Positions 12,382 through 24,138 are shown, counted from the first letter of the stretch. The stretch is 64,000 bases of DNA from Mytilus edulis (GCF_963676685.1 NC_092350.1:44375705-44439704); one strand, 5' to 3'. The notes: generated by a model from the letters alone, not told the origin. Numbers and translations: made by a program.

Positions 12382-14070
12382 ATGATGGCAACCTCTGTAC
12401 CTTCCTGTGGTGTATGTGAGTATCGACTAATCTTCAAAGCAGCATCCATTTGGTGTTCGGATTGCGATGAAGGCCTCTGTCTTGACTGTAAGGAACATCA
12501 TGGGATTTCAAAGGCAACACGAAAGCACGGTACTATACCGATATCAGACTATCAAACACTGCCTGATTATATAACAAATATTAAGCAGATATGTAGTGTA
12601 CACGATGAAAAATATCAAATTTACTGCAATGAACATGAATGCACATGTTGCAGTAAATGCATCATTGAAAAGCACACAAAATGTCAAAATATTGTCGCTC
12701 TTGATGATATTGTCAAAAACACGAAGACCTCGAATGCTTTTCTGGAAATTCACGAAACATTAAATGAAGTTGCTGAAAACATCAAACGGATCCGTCAAGA
12801 TAAAAATGGCAATCAGAAATCATTGTCAGAGAAAAGAAAACAGATAGAATGTGAAATACAACAGGTTCGATTGATAATCAATCAACATCTTGATAAACTA
12901 CAAAAGAACTTCGTAACGGAATTGCATGAGAAAGAACAAAAAGAGAGTGAGAAAATCAGGCAGTTAATGAAAATTTTAGATGAGCATGAAATTAAAGTTG
13001 CCGAGCACCAAAAACACATTACATACATAAAACAATACGCATCAGATCTACAGACCTTTCTAGCTCTGAAACAACTTGAAGCCGATGTTGATGTAAAAAG
13101 TCAGTTCATTGATTCACTTAGTGAAAGTGATACATTAAATCGTGTGGAGATCAAGATTAATATTGATACATCACTGACAGACATTACAAATATTGTTCCT
13201 GTATTTGGAAAAATATATATTGACAACTCCTGTCCTTCGGTAGTTATTGCTAAGAAAAAGCGAAAACAAGCTCAGTTGATACTACCTAAGAACGCGCCTG
13301 TGTCCATTGAGAGTATACACATAAAGTTAGAACAAACTATAAAGATCGGATCGCAAGTCAGGGGGTGCTGTATATTGCCTGATGGAAGAATGGTATTCGC
13401 TTACCCTATAATAGACACGGTATCGATAATTAAACAAGATGGGTCGGTTGACTTTTCATTGAGTGTAACAGCAGCATCTGGTGTAGCATACAACATTGAA
13501 GATAACACTTTAGCGATATCCTCCAGTCGTGGCAATGAAATAACAATGATTGATTTAACGAAACAAAAAGTAACAAAAACTTTTTCTCCTGGTGGGAAAA
13601 CCATTGGCATTGTGGCTACCAATAACAAATTGGTTTATCATATATACAAAAAAGCAATTCAAGTCATGGATCTTACTGACGAATCAACACGAGATATAAC
13701 TACTGAGAACATAGACACAGCCATCAACATAACTATATCTGGGCACAAACTGTATTATACCAGTTATTATTATCATACAGTAGTGTGTTGCGATTTCGAT
13801 GGCACAAAACAATGGTCATTCAAAGATGTTAACCTTTTAAGAAATCCGTATGGGATATCTGCTGACAATGATGGAAATGTGTATGTTTTAGGGAATGGAA
13901 CGAAAAATGTCGTAGTTTTCTCACACGATGGACAAACAAAAAAGGAACTCCTATCATCAAATGACGGCTTAAATTCGGCATACGCAATTAACTTTGAACG
14001 TGCAACTAACCATTTATTAGTTGCAACTGACAATTATAAAGCATATCTGTACAAGGTTACCGGTAATTAA
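12382..14070 (+). CDS. B-box/coiled-coil/NHL-like protein (TRIM-related, no RING)
   Basis: The 562-residue protein starts with two zinc-binding B-box-like modules: residues 9-49 (C9, C12, C25, C28, C33, C36, H39/H40, H49) and 71-101 (C71, H74, C82, C90, C93, H98). There is no RING finger. A charged coiled coil spans about 115-240. From about 310 to the end is a repeat region of beta-propeller type, with an NHL-like blade near 487-515 (PYGISADNDGNVYVLGNG). This architecture belongs to the TRIM-like families much expanded in bivalves and often annotated as TRIM56, TRIM71 or TRIM45-like. Without a RING, E3 ligase activity is doubtful; a scaffold or sensor role in the cytoplasm is inferred. The exon begins exactly at the first ATG, since TTTTTATTGTAG ends at 12381, so at least one upstream UTR exon exists. 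A second ATG follows at once. A closely similar paralogue lies at 51201. Confidence 0.93.
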   Translation: MMATSVPSCGVCEYRLIFKAASIWCSDCDEGLCLDCKEHHGISKATRKHGTIPISDYQTLPDYITNIKQICSVHDEKYQIYCNEHECTCCSKCIIEKHTKCQNIVALDDIVKNTKTSNAFLEIHETLNEVAENIKRIRQDKNGNQKSLSEKRKQIECEIQQVRLIINQHLDKLQKNFVTELHEKEQKESEKIRQLMKILDEHEIKVAEHQKHITYIKQYASDLQTFLALKQLEADVDVKSQFIDSLSESDTLNRVEIKINIDTSLTDITNIVPVFGKIYIDNSCPSVVIAKKKRKQAQLILPKNAPVSIESIHIKLEQTIKIGSQVRGCCILPDGRMVFAYPIIDTVSIIKQDGSVDFSLSVTAASGVAYNIEDNTLAISSSRGNEITMIDLTKQKVTKTFSPGGKTIGIVATNNKLVYHIYKKAIQVMDLTDESTRDITTENIDTAINITISGHKLYYTSYYYHTVVCCDFDGTKQWSFKDVNLLRNPYGISADNDGNVYVLGNGTKNVVVFSHDGQTKKELLSSNDGLNSAYAINFERATNHLLVATDNYKAYLYKVTGN

Positions 14071-14073
14071 GTA

Positions 14074-14306
14074 AATAAACTCATCATTGATAGATCAGCT
14101 ATCTAGTGTATATATATCTTTTCCGTCATTGACCTTTGGTCTTGAGTTGGTGGAAATTACCCGGTACGATTTTTTACGACCAGGGCAAAACGAAAGAACA
14201 GATAATGTGAGCTTTCGAATGATATATAATAAAGCCGTTTGTGTGTGCGTTAGAATTTTAATTACATGGTTAAAGTCACTCCACTTAAATAATTGTTGTA
14301 AATAAA
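14074..14306 (+). promoter_or_regulatory. Candidate poly(A) signals of the first B-box gene
   Basis: AATAAA occurs at 14074-14079, 14228-14233 and 14301-14306 after the stop at 14070. The first is unusually close to the stop; the later two would give a 3' UTR of about 180-250 bases. Confidence 0.4.
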
Positions 14307-14309
14307 ATC

Positions 14310-15135
14310 AAAACGTAAAGATAACTGTTATAAATTCATGAAATTTAACGAAACTAAATCCAAATTCAAATTCACAAATTAAGTCTCTGAAATGTTTTTT
14401 AAGTAATGACTCTTACAGGGCAAAAGGAATTTTAAAAAGTTATTACTTTTTAATTTGAAGAAATTTTCATTTCAATAGTTTCAAAGAATCAAAAACAAAA
14501 GCATTTAATTTAATTTAAAAATTTCAAAGTCAGACAGATACAAATGTAAAGTTAAAAAGATCTGCATGAGGTAAAAGAGTTCTCTTGAAGTGCGTAATTG
14601 AGTAAGTAACCTGAAAAATATAAAAACAAATATTACTCGAAAGTCGAGACGCATATTACCTATGCTATGACATAACACTCTTAACTCGAAAAACAAAGAG
14701 CAGAGTGTTGTCAAAAGTCGACCCGGACGTTTCGTCCATGTTTTTTTTCTTCATGAAATTGTATGTAGGTCAGATCTTTGGTTAATTCAATTGTTTTTGT
14801 GTTGTTTTTTTTAAATGTCAAGGTACAAATTTTATGTCATTGTTGAATTTACAAGTCTTATTTCCTTGAGCTTTTATATTATTTTGTATTGATGTTTAAC
14901 CAATGTTTCTTTTATTTTATTTCCAACCTTCTGATAGAGATGGAAGTAATATTTGAGCCATAATTGTAAATATGATTTTTAAAAAAAATTGATTAAACCT
15001 AAGTTTGCAAAGTCTTAATAATTTATACAGTATACTTGTAATCATTGCTCGTTATATGTCACCAGTTGAGGACTGAATAATCAGATTTTAATTGCAATAT
15101 TTTTTTTCAAATGACGTGAGCACTCTTGGGGTACA
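14310..15135. other. No gene seen
   Basis: AT-rich DNA with short chance frames on both strands and no recognised repeat. It may include the end of the 3' UTR of the B-box gene. Confidence 0.4.
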
Positions 15136-15139
15136 CAGG

Positions 15140-15460
15140 CAAATTTTGTTCACGGGAGTTTCACGTGAATTTCACATGAATTTCACGTGAATTTTTGCTG
15201 ATGTGAATATCACGTGAATTTTTCACGTGAAATTCACATGAAAACTGTTCACGTGAAATTCACGTGAAATTCATGTGAAACTCACATCATCTGAATTACG
15301 TGAAATTAACGTGAACGTGCTAACGTGAAACTCATATGAAATTCATGTGAATTTTTTCACGTTAAATTCACGTTAACGTGATTTCAATCACATAAAGTTC
15401 ACGTGATCTGACTCACGTGAATTTCACATGACCTAACTCACATGAAATTCATATGATCTG
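15140..15460. repeat. Block of CACGTG-type palindromes
   Basis: About 300 bases consist largely of variants of TTCACGTGAA and TTCACATGAA, in roughly two dozen overlapping copies in both orientations. CACGTG is itself palindromic and is the canonical E-box. The copies are irregularly spaced, so this is not a simple satellite. It may be a decayed palindromic satellite or a cluster of binding sites; no gene start is adjacent. Confidence 0.75.
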
Positions 15461-15954
15461 ACTGAGGCTAATTTTATATATAATGTGCTTACAAATATAA
15501 TGTATGTGCCTGTCCCAAGTCAGGAGCCTGTAATTTAGTGGTTGTAGTTTGTTTATGTGTTACATATTTGTTATTTGTTCATTTTTTAATATAAATAAGG
15601 CCGTTAGTTGTCTTGTTTGAATTATTCTCCTGTGGAGAGTTGTCTCAATGTCAATCATACCACATCTTCTTTTTTTATATTTACAGAGTTTAATATAATT
15701 AAGTGTATGCACTAATTATTGCCATTTTGACATAATCAACCAAAAAGTAAAAATAATTATTGAAGAAGAATTAGGATAATAATATAAATATTTTACTGGT
15801 TTGAAATACAAAAATTCACAAATTCTAACCAAATTTCACAATGAATATTTTAAACACACAGGACAATATTTTTACTAGCACTTGTATGTATGACTATATA
15901 TCCCCTTTAAAATCTTATGGATAAAAAGATACTTTTAACATTAATATATGTCAA

Positions 15955-16200
15955 GGAGGGGCGAAAGATTCCAGAGGGACAGTCAAACTCATAAATACGA
16001 AAACAAAACTGACAACGCCATGGCTCAAACATAAAAAGACAAACAGACAAATAATAGTACAAAAGACACAACATAGAAAACTAAAGACTAAGCAACACGA
16101 ACCCCACCAAAAACTGGGGTGATCTCAAGTGCTCCGGAAGGGTAGCAAGATCCTACACCCGTCGTGTTGCTCATGTTATTACAAACCAGGTAAATTAACA
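15955..16200 (-). mobile_element. Retroelement 3' tail fragment
   Basis: Reverse complement of the tail found at 28195-28475. Shared phrases include CCCGTCGTGTTGCT, ACGAACCCCACCAAAAACT and GGGACAGTCAAACTC. It contains only the untranslated tail of the element, without its reverse-transcriptase end. A shorter copy lies at 21630-21765. Confidence 0.65.
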
Positions 16201-16678
16201 CTTCAACACTCTAACATTTCAACACTAAACCATCATTAAACCAGAAAGGAAATGTACCCCTATGTTATGGATTTTGATTCAAAAGTTACTCTATATTTAA
16301 TTGCGTCATTTGACAACTTTTCTCCAAAAAAGCCAAGACTATATACATATTTAAAAATAGCCTGAATAATAGTCAATGATCTTGCACGCGAGTGGCTGGG
16401 TCGTTACGCGTAACGATACATGTACACAATAAATTAATTTTGTAAACGCCCAAAAAGTGTACAAAACAACAACAATAATAAACAAAAGGAAACTATAAAT
16501 GTAAATATTTATAAATATTTCGAATAACAGATAGCCTTCATCAGCATGATTATGATGTTAAATGAATCATATCAATCTACTTTGATTAAACTATAACAAT
16601 CTTAAAATTTAGACAATAAGACAGTTAAAACCGAACATCATAGTAAAGACGCTTGTACAATTTCGAGGCAATTTATTT

Positions 16679-16835
16679 TGCGAAAACAAATTTACAGATC
16701 TAACATTGTTGGGCTGATGTTTAGACGAATTATATATACATATGTATTTTCAGATTGTATCAACATCAAGTGGTGATCCGATGGATCAAATCTGTTGCAG
16801 AGTCGTCTTTGGTTCAGACGTACTTTTCATATATA
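16679..16835 (+). mobile_element. SINE core and tail, tRNA head missing
   Basis: Contains AACAAATTTACAGATCTAAC and GGGCTGATGTTTAGACGA, the conserved core shared with the SINEs at 17543-17729 and 50530-50790, followed by the tail GATCCGATGGATC up to TTCAGACGTAC. The tRNA-derived head is absent, so this is a 5'-truncated copy. Confidence 0.7.
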
Positions 16836-17226
16836 ATCCGGATCTGGTGTACTAAAAAAATATTGACACCGTATGTTTGTGGCAATACATCGTGGCCACA
16901 AGTTAATTTTTTTTCTGTTTAATATTAAATATATTAAGATCCATTTTGTTACATCTTGTGATCAATTTTGTTACATCTTGTGATCAATTTTATTTGGCAA
17001 TCGCCAATGGCAGTCAGCAGAGTTAAAGAACACCAGTTGTTCGGCCTGTTAGTCAAATGCGTTTTGTTTAAATATACTTTTTCATTTTTTTGGTCTTTTG
17101 GAAAATGTTGTTTGTGCTGTTTTTAGACCCTTCTACAACGAAATTTGTTTTACATGCACACGTATAAAAATTGCGGTTTTTATCCAACGCAATCATAGGT
17201 TTGAACGTAGTTTTCAATTTAGACTC

Positions 17227-17500
17227 GCATATATATATATATATATTTATATATAAAATGACTGAATAACAGCCAACGATAAATCTTACGGGGCGATGGA
17301 ACATATAATTATGATACAGTACACTACAAAATATAATATATAACAAGTCTACAAGTGTACAACATCACCATATATGGGACTACAACCCCCCCCCCCCCCC
17401 CCCACATACTCACCTGGGACAGTGGGGATGTAACAGTACAACATAAGAACGAACTATAAAAATCAGTTGAAAAAGGCTTAGCTCATCATTGAAGACCTAT
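17227..17500. repeat. (TA)n, poly-C and shared repeat fragment
   Basis: A TA tract near 17227-17246 and a run of about 17 C near 17387-17403 come before ACCTGGGACAGTGGGG and TAACAGTACAACATAAGAAC. The last phrases are also at 19080-19125, so they mark one interspersed repeat family. Confidence 0.6.
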
Positions 17501-17542
17501 CATGGTTTACTTTTATAAATTGTTATTTTACGTAATGGTGTA

Positions 17543-17729
17543 CCCTTTTATACTTACACATGATTCGTCTAAACATCAGCCCAAAAATGTTAGATCTGTA
17601 AATTTGCTTTCGCAACTTTTTTTTTATTCTCTCGCCGGGATTCGAACTCGTGCTACTGAGATATGGTGACACCAAATCGCCTTGCACTGTATCCGACACG
17701 CTAGACCACTCGGCCACCTAGGCTTCCCA
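17543..17729 (-). mobile_element. tRNA-derived SINE
   Basis: On the minus strand it starts with a tRNA-like head: A-box region GGTGGCCGAGTGGTCTAGCG, a long variable arm and B box AGTTCGAATCC. After an A-rich linker comes the core GCGAAAGCAAATTTACAGAT, then GGGCTGATGTTTAGACGA. The head with its long variable arm suggests descent from a tRNA of the Leu/Ser type. The conserved core resembles the shared central domains reported for bivalve SINE superfamilies; the exact name was not checked. The head copy looks full length. Confidence 0.8.
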
Positions 17730-17734
17730 AAAAT

Positions 17735-18760
17735 AAAGCTTTCGGTGGCTGGGTTTTATTTTTCTTCGTCAGTTTTAATCTAGCGTCGTAATACAGTACA
17801 TGATATATAAGGTATGAAGATGGAATTGTTACAGATCAGCTGAATTATCTTTTGTTAAGGATCCTACAAATTAATGCAAGACCTATATTAATGTTATCAT
17901 TTGCAAATGTATGTATACAGTCTTCTTCTTTCCCGCTTTTCTTTTGGTGTTTTAACCCTGATATTACACTTGATAAATTTATCAATGCAAAACAGTAGAA
18001 CGATGTTTTTAGTCATGTAATTTGCGATCTGTTCAATCGGATAATTAATAAAATAGCCTAACATTTATTTCTTGATCTCTTTTTTTTCAATATCGCTGAG
18101 GATATGTATTGGCCTTTTATAAAGTTTAAAATATTTGTCTTACTTAAAGATACCTGCGCACTGAATTGGTTTAAAGTTTATTTCATTTATTACAAAATGG
18201 TATTGAAAAGTCTTTGAATCGTGCAGATTTCCATATAAATTCTTTTTTAAACCAATCTCTCTCATATTTGAAAATTATCTTCTACTGACATGGGTATTTT
18301 TCATAGTTTTGTAGGAAGGCTCTTTTGAAATTGGCAGCTGTCATAATTTCGTAGAAATCTTCTCTAAGACAGGTATCTGAACATTTGCATACTAGTTACA
18401 ATACCTATCATACCTTTCAAACATTGATCTGTTGTTATCGTAGCTGGTTTACAATCAGTTTCTACAGTATGACTGCTGTAGTGCACGCATACTTCAATGT
18501 TTAAAATTTTTAGCACATATATTGTATAAAGGTGTGCTAAAAGTAAAATTGAACAGTAGTAGCATCGACCTATTGGTTGTAAGAACTCATCCAAGTTTTA
18601 ATACTTATGGAATTTGAAACAAACCTCTTGAGAGGTCAGACCAGTTATTAAGTTGAAGATCATCAAACATTAAATTTGCAACCAGTAATGCCAAAGATTA
18701 CTATTTTTGTCTATTTAATGACTACAAACCGGTATAGAACATGGCATACAACTCCGTGTT
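17735..18760. other. No gene seen
   Basis: AT-rich sequence with short chance frames only. No splice-bounded coding stretch was recognised on either strand. Confidence 0.35.
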
Positions 18761-18764
18761 GAAT

Positions 18765-19240
18765 ATAAAAAAGAAGATGTGGTATGATTGCCAATGAGAC
18801 AAGAGACCAAAATTACACAGACAGAAAATAACAACTATAGGTCACCGTACGGCCTTCAACAATGAGGAAAGCCCATACCGCATAGGCCCCGAAATGACAA
18901 TGTAAACCAATTCAAACGAAAAAACTAACGGCCTAATTTATGTCGAAAAAATTAACGAACAACAAATATGTAACATATAAACAAACGACAACCACTCTAT
19001 TACAGGCTCCTGACTTGCAACATGCCTTTACATAGATAATGTGGCGGGGTTAAACATGTTAGCGGGATCCCAACCCTCCCCCTTACCTGGGACAGTGCTG
19101 TAACAGTACAACATAAGAACGAAAGACTCATCATTGAAGACTGTTCTTTGACTTATAACGGTTTACTTTTATAAATTGTGACTTGGATGGAAAGTTGTCT
19201 CATTTGCACTCCTATCACATCTTCTTGTATCTATATAAGC
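18765..19240 (-). repeat. Composite interspersed repeat
   Basis: Begins AAAAGAAGATGTGGTATGAT, the reverse complement of the end of the 4485-4685 repeat. It continues through TTCAACAATGAGGAAAGCCC and CTAACGGCC, then AGGCTCCTGACTTGCAAC and GGCGGGGTTAAACATGTT (also at 29560-29600), and AACAGTACAACATAAGAACG. It is a long copy of a repeat that appears in pieces elsewhere in the window. Confidence 0.6.
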
Positions 19241-20390
19241 ATCTCTGTAATTCATTCCATGTGCATTTAACCTGAATCCTGTAGTCTGATATTGTCCGCA
19301 TATTTGCATAATGAAGAGAAAAAAACAGCAACCATTCGAAGAAAGAGAACTGTAATTTTTTTATTATTGATAAAACAAACCATCGAACAGAAAGTTACCA
19401 ATACTTAGTATATATAAATTACAATTAAAAATATTATAACGAAGATAGAATGGAAATCTATACCACAAATATACCAAAACAATATATGACTTATGTACAG
19501 GGAAATAAACCATTAGGAATATCATGTTTAGCTGTTGAAAATAATTGTATTCATCATTTTTCAAAGCCAATGATGATTCACAGATGAAATGCTTCTATAG
19601 GGGTAAATTCAGTAAAAAATCTCCCATTGACTTTAATGCTAATCTATGTCTTGAATTAAATTTATACCTAATTTACCTTTAGATATTAACAGCTTTCGTA
19701 TATCTTTCTTGAAAGTACAAATGTAGCCCTATCTTTTGAACAATAAAAACATATGGTCATGCGGCATTTTTGGGCATTCACATGGCCTTGTTTACAAACA
19801 CTGTAGATTCGCACTTAATTCCTTTACTGACCCCCAATACTTTTAGCCCTGTAGTAAAAATAGTTAGTACATTCAACATTTATTTATAATCTTTTTTTAA
19901 CTCTAGTTTTGATCCATCTGTCGAAAAATATTTATTACAAACATTATCTACAAATCAGAAGAGCACAGGACTTCACTTTTATACAGAAAGTTATCCCCCA
20001 AATTGGCGGTTCCTAATGACGTATATTTATTAATTAAATTTACCCCGATATCAGTATGAGAACGAGGTAATACTATCAAATTTTCTACTTCGTTCTGGCT
20101 GCTCATCTTCACTTGCATTCAAGTGATCAATTGATGTCCTCTACTAAGATCTAGTGACTGCCTGGTTTTTGTAACGCAATATCGACAACAGAGTAACAGC
20201 ATATGCACTTTATACAAACACTTGAAAGACGTATAAAAGTGGGTGTCTATGAAATCCGCATTAAGGCGACAAAACGGTTAATGCCTTTTTTCCTATTACT
20301 TTTATAAATAAAAAGTTAACATGAGATTAACAGACAATTGTTGGATTGAATAGACTTGTACAATGAGTAACTTTTAAGCGAATGATAAAA
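19240..20390. other. No gene seen
   Basis: No coding stretch recognised. Frames on either strand are short and lack splice context or any known motif. Confidence 0.35.
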
Positions 20391-20393
20391 TTG

Positions 20394-20475
20394 AGTATGG
20401 AAATGGGGAATATGTCAAAGAGACATCAACCCGAGCAAAGAGCAGATGACAGCCGAAGGCCAGCAATAAGAAACT
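20394..20475 (+). repeat. Short repeat, GTCAAAGAGACA family
   Basis: Carries GTCAAAGAGACATCAACCCG and GACAGCCGAAGGCCA. Related copies are at 29309-29720 (long) and 43959-44024 (66 bases, clean insertion). Confidence 0.65.
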
Positions 20476-21629
20476 AGATATATTCAACATGTCCAACAGA
20501 GTAAGCATCTACTCCCAAGAATATTGAAATCATCATATTATCAGCCCGAGACAGCTCTGATGTTAGACGTATTCATACATTAAAGATTATTATCAACTGC
20601 GTGCGTATGTATGATTCATCTGCATGAGACATGTAAAGGACGATCGACTATTATAGTATAATGCCAGTTGTAAGGTCACATTGACTTAAAGGCTGTACAA
20701 AATTTGAAAAAAAAAGTGGCGCCTCATCTTTTTTAAGCCGGAATATGCTTTTGATTAAAAAAAACGTAGTTTTTCGAATTATTTTAATATCATGTGAACA
20801 GTGAATTGAAACCAAAAGTTTCATATTATCATAAACAGAATGTTTACTACTATAACGATGATATAATCGGAAATAAAACGTCCACCATAAAGGGTATACT
20901 GCAATATATAAAGTCATCAAGTATACCAGGCTTCTATTTAACCAAAACGTCAGACGCGCGTTTGTCGTCATATGACTTATAACTAGTGCTAAACAAACAT
21001 GGAATTTAGCTTCAAAATGTCATATTGTGTTAAATGAAGAGAAACCAAGCCAGGACCATGTGTTGTTGGTTGTTTTTTGTGTTTTTTAGTAGGTTTATTT
21101 CTTCGAGGGAGTTGTGTGTTTGTTGTTAATGTATGTGTTGTACTATCCAGTATTTTTTTTAAACTTTTAGTAACTCGTGTTATTCTTTGTATTTTCTAGT
21201 AAACACATGTAAACAGAAAATATCTTCCTCAACGATATTTTACGTCACCTGAGTGTAAACTATTGAGCTCATAGACGATGCAGTACGTCGTTACATATTT
21301 TAAGGTATATCCACTGTGTATTTGTTTAAAAAAGCACAGTTGATTTTTTTTTTTCGTTCCTGGCTTTTATGTTCAAGTTTATATGAAAGGGACATATATT
21401 CAAATAACTAATGGCAAAGCTAATGCTGAATATTTGTATTTTACGGAAATATAATGATGAAGTAGTTTCCAATCGTCTCCGAGTTATGGTAAGGGAAATG
21501 AAGAGAAGTAGTTGTTTAAGTGACAACGTTGGCAAGTGTTATTTGCCTTAACAACATCTTACGTTTGCATTATCTGTTTTGTTGATTGCTATATTGATTG
21601 TTTGAAAATCAAATACATAATTAAAAGAG

Positions 21630-21765
21630 AGGCGAAAGATACCAGAGAGACAGCCAAACTCATCGATCGAAAATAAACTAACAACGCCATGAAGAAAAAG
21701 AAAAAGACAAACAGACAAACAGACAAACAGACAAACAGACAAATAATAGTACAAAAGGCTACATT
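21630..21765 (-). mobile_element. Retroelement tail fragment with (CAGA) expansion
   Basis: Matches part of the tail at 15955-16200 (GGCGAAAGATACCAGAG, ACAACGCCATG, AAATAATAGTACAAAAG). The internal AGACAAACAGACAAACAG unit is expanded to about five copies here, against fewer in the other copy. Confidence 0.6.
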
Positions 21766-21843
21766 GAAATAAGTCCGGACATTGTCATAATATGTGTCGA
21801 ACATTATTCAGTATTCATACAAACGGAAATTTAGTGTCTCCCA

Positions 21844-22056
21844 TACTGTCAATTCATTTATTTTCGTGGGTATCAATTTTCGTGGATTGCTGAAAACTTA
21901 CATATTTGTGGATATTTAATTTCGTGGTTTTGCCAATCTCTGTATACAAAGCCTATTGAAAAAATGATATTCGTTGAACATTTGAATTCTTGGTTCGCCT
22001 GTACCCACGAAACCCACGAAAATTGGTATCCAACGAAATATAATGAATCCACAGTA
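21844..22056. mobile_element. MITE with TACTGT ends
   Basis: The left end TACTGTCAATTCATTTATTT and following CGTGGGTATCAATTTTCGTG match in reverse the right end (TTGGTATCCAACG, then AATGAATCCACAGTA). Relatives lie at 41444-41642, 44738-44947 and, right end only, 49137-49229. Non-coding. Confidence 0.7.
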
Positions 22057-22678
22057 TGCCATTTTATTTATTTTATTGTAAATAATATTTTCATAGAAAT
22101 TGTAATGCCGATCCAACTGGCCTGTAGATTATAATATCAAAATGCAATATTATTATAATAATCTAGTTGTTCTTATGTCTGTTCCATTGGTTTAAACTTT
22201 TCCATGAAATCGCAGTGTGTTGCAAAACTCCATGAACAATGTGTTTCTAAAATGCTTGATTCACATACATTGACTTGTGTCCACCTGTCAACAAAACAAG
22301 TACAGTAGAAATATATGTTCATTTCATATTTGTAAATTTTCATTCAAATTATTTTAGTATGCACAAGACAAAACAAAATAGAAATTGAGGTTGCAAACTC
22401 ATTTTCTTACCTTATATGCTGTTACAATTATAAAATGAATTATGTGTTTTATACCACTCGCAATAGTTTCTAAAGTTACTTGGTTTTTAAATAGTAATTG
22501 AGGTCATTAATGTTATGACTTGAATAAGTATACGCTTTATCAAACTGTCTGAGATGTCTGGCAACTAAGCTATTATATCTTAAGATTTCAATGAACTTGG
22601 ACATTATATATATGTTATTTTGTACAATTTTAACGTTCCCGCAGCTAAGTTATCACGTTGTGATTGGTTTAAAGCCGT

Positions 22679-22975
22679 CACGTGGTGACCCCCTAAGGAT
22701 GCGTAGGGGTTAATAAATTTCATAGGGGGTCAATGACGTCATGTCTACTGTTAATGGTGACGTCATCTATTGATGTTGTTGAGATTCATTTTTTGTTTTG
22801 CTACAAAACGCAGCAGAAAAAGTACCGCGTGCGATAAATTCGTTATGCGGTTCATTACTTTCCTTTACGGACCATAGAGGGTGAATTAAGACCAAAGAAC
22901 AATCGGCCTATGGATTCACCCCTATGGATTTTATAAACCCTCTATGGATCCGTATGGGGTCAGTAGCGAACCATA
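22679..22975. mobile_element. Inverted-repeat element, GACCCC ends
   Basis: GTGACCCCCTAAGGATGCGT and following TTCATAGGGGGTCAATG near 22690-22735 pair as an imperfect inverted repeat with 22910-22965 (ATTCACCCCTATGGATTTT through CCGTATGGGGTCAG). CACGTGGTGACC and two GACGTCA motifs lie inside. No reading frame. Probably a non-autonomous DNA element. Confidence 0.5.
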
Positions 22976-23272
22976 TCAATTATAGTATCTGGTACCCTTC
23001 ATGAGCATCTGCGATCCCCCTGGTGTTTGTTGTACTCATCGTAAGTTTCTTATTGTGTTGGTTTGTTTTAATATTTGTCTTTTCGTCGTGTTTTTTTTAA
23101 ATTTTATTATTTTTGATATGGCGTTGTCATTTTTACTTCGGTTCATGATATTTAATCCCGTTTATAACTCCCGCCTCAATTTGGTATTCGCAGTAGTATT
23201 TCACTGGGTTTTTTTTATTAATGTTTATATCTGTTAGAAAATATAAATATTACACTGTTTCTTTCCTTCTTA

Positions 23273-23456
23273 TCACCAAATATATATCTTAGAATATCTT
23301 TTAATACCGTTTTCCTTGTCAAAAATTTCGTGAATTGTGGATTTTGGCTTTAAACGAATAGATTCATAGATTGAGTTTGATGCTTCCGGACTGACATCGT
23401 CGTAAATATTTGATTGTCTTTCTCTGGTCCCAGGTGATTCATATGTTTCTTTATAT
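23273..23456 (-). CDS. WSC receptor gene, last exon: cytoplasmic tail
   Basis: Last exon of the minus-strand receptor gene. The acceptor CATATTTTGTAG precedes 23456; one base completes the codon left open by the micro-exon at 24108-24138, then 60 codons run to TGA at 23273-23275. The tail is polar and tyrosine-rich. It holds YDDV and YESI separated by eight residues, within SNIYDDVSPEASNSIYESI, an arrangement close to an ITAM (YxxL/I, 6-12 residues, YxxL/I) but with valine in the first motif. Another tyrosine lies upstream (TYESP). If phosphorylated these could bind SH2 proteins; that is inference. A TTTATT at about 23214 (AATAAA on this strand) may be the poly(A) signal. An alternative acceptor 29 bases downstream would shorten the tail but keep the frame doubtful, so this one is preferred. 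Confidence 0.7.
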
Positions 23457-24107
23457 CTACAAAATATGTCTTATGCCCAATTATGGTTTATTATTACAAG
23501 TTGTGACTAGGATGGAGAGTTGTCCTATTGACAAAAAGACCACACCTTCTAATATCTACTTTTATTTTCCAAATGGTGTGATTTACAACAGGAGAAGTAT
23601 TATACACCATAATTTGCGCAGTTTTTGTGTTCAGATAAATTTATTTTTATTTAACTCTAATGCATGGTTAATGATGAATAGTATATGTAGAAGATGTAAT
23701 TAGCCAAATGGTTTTCTACCAGTTTTTTGATATCGCAATTTGTCGTAAGCATCAGTTCCTTTTGATTATCTGTTACCAGCTTTGCCAGATAAGTCTTTAT
23801 ACTGCAAAAAAAATCATTGAGACAAATATCAACAAGCGATTAAAGGACGTAAACGTAAGCAGTAATTGGTCATTTTACGGTTTTCATCAAAGAGAGCAAA
23901 TCATTCACATTAGAGTATGCTTTGAAATACTCCAGCCAGCATGATATTATGATTTTTTTAATCAATAGTAATAATGCGTCGGTTTTTTTACCACATTGTT
24001 TACATTTTGTAATCATACGGTTTGTGTGCGTCTTTTTCGATTTCCTTTTGTTAAGCTTTAAACACATTGCAGACACTGTTTAGAAAAAAGTTTAGAAATA
24101 AACATAC

Positions 24108-24138
24108 CGGTCATGACTAGTTGATGTTGCTTTTTTCT
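24108..24138 (-). CDS. WSC receptor gene, juxtamembrane micro-exon
   Basis: A 31-base exon between TCTTTGTTTCAG and a GTATGT donor. It enters in phase 1 and leaves in phase 2, matching both neighbours, and adds about ten residues (EKKATSTSHDR) just inside the membrane. Micro-exons of this size are easily missed by gene finders. Support comes from strong splice sites on both sides and frame continuity with the transmembrane and tail exons. Confidence 0.65.

Noticed and set aside
15140-15460. CRISPR-like or simple satellite array
   Set aside because: Copies are palindromic, overlapping and irregularly spaced with no unique spacers; the genome is eukaryotic.
20651-20971. 106-codon minus-strand frame with hydrophobic stretches
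   Set aside because: No recognised motif, no splice context, and AT-rich DNA gives such frames by chance.
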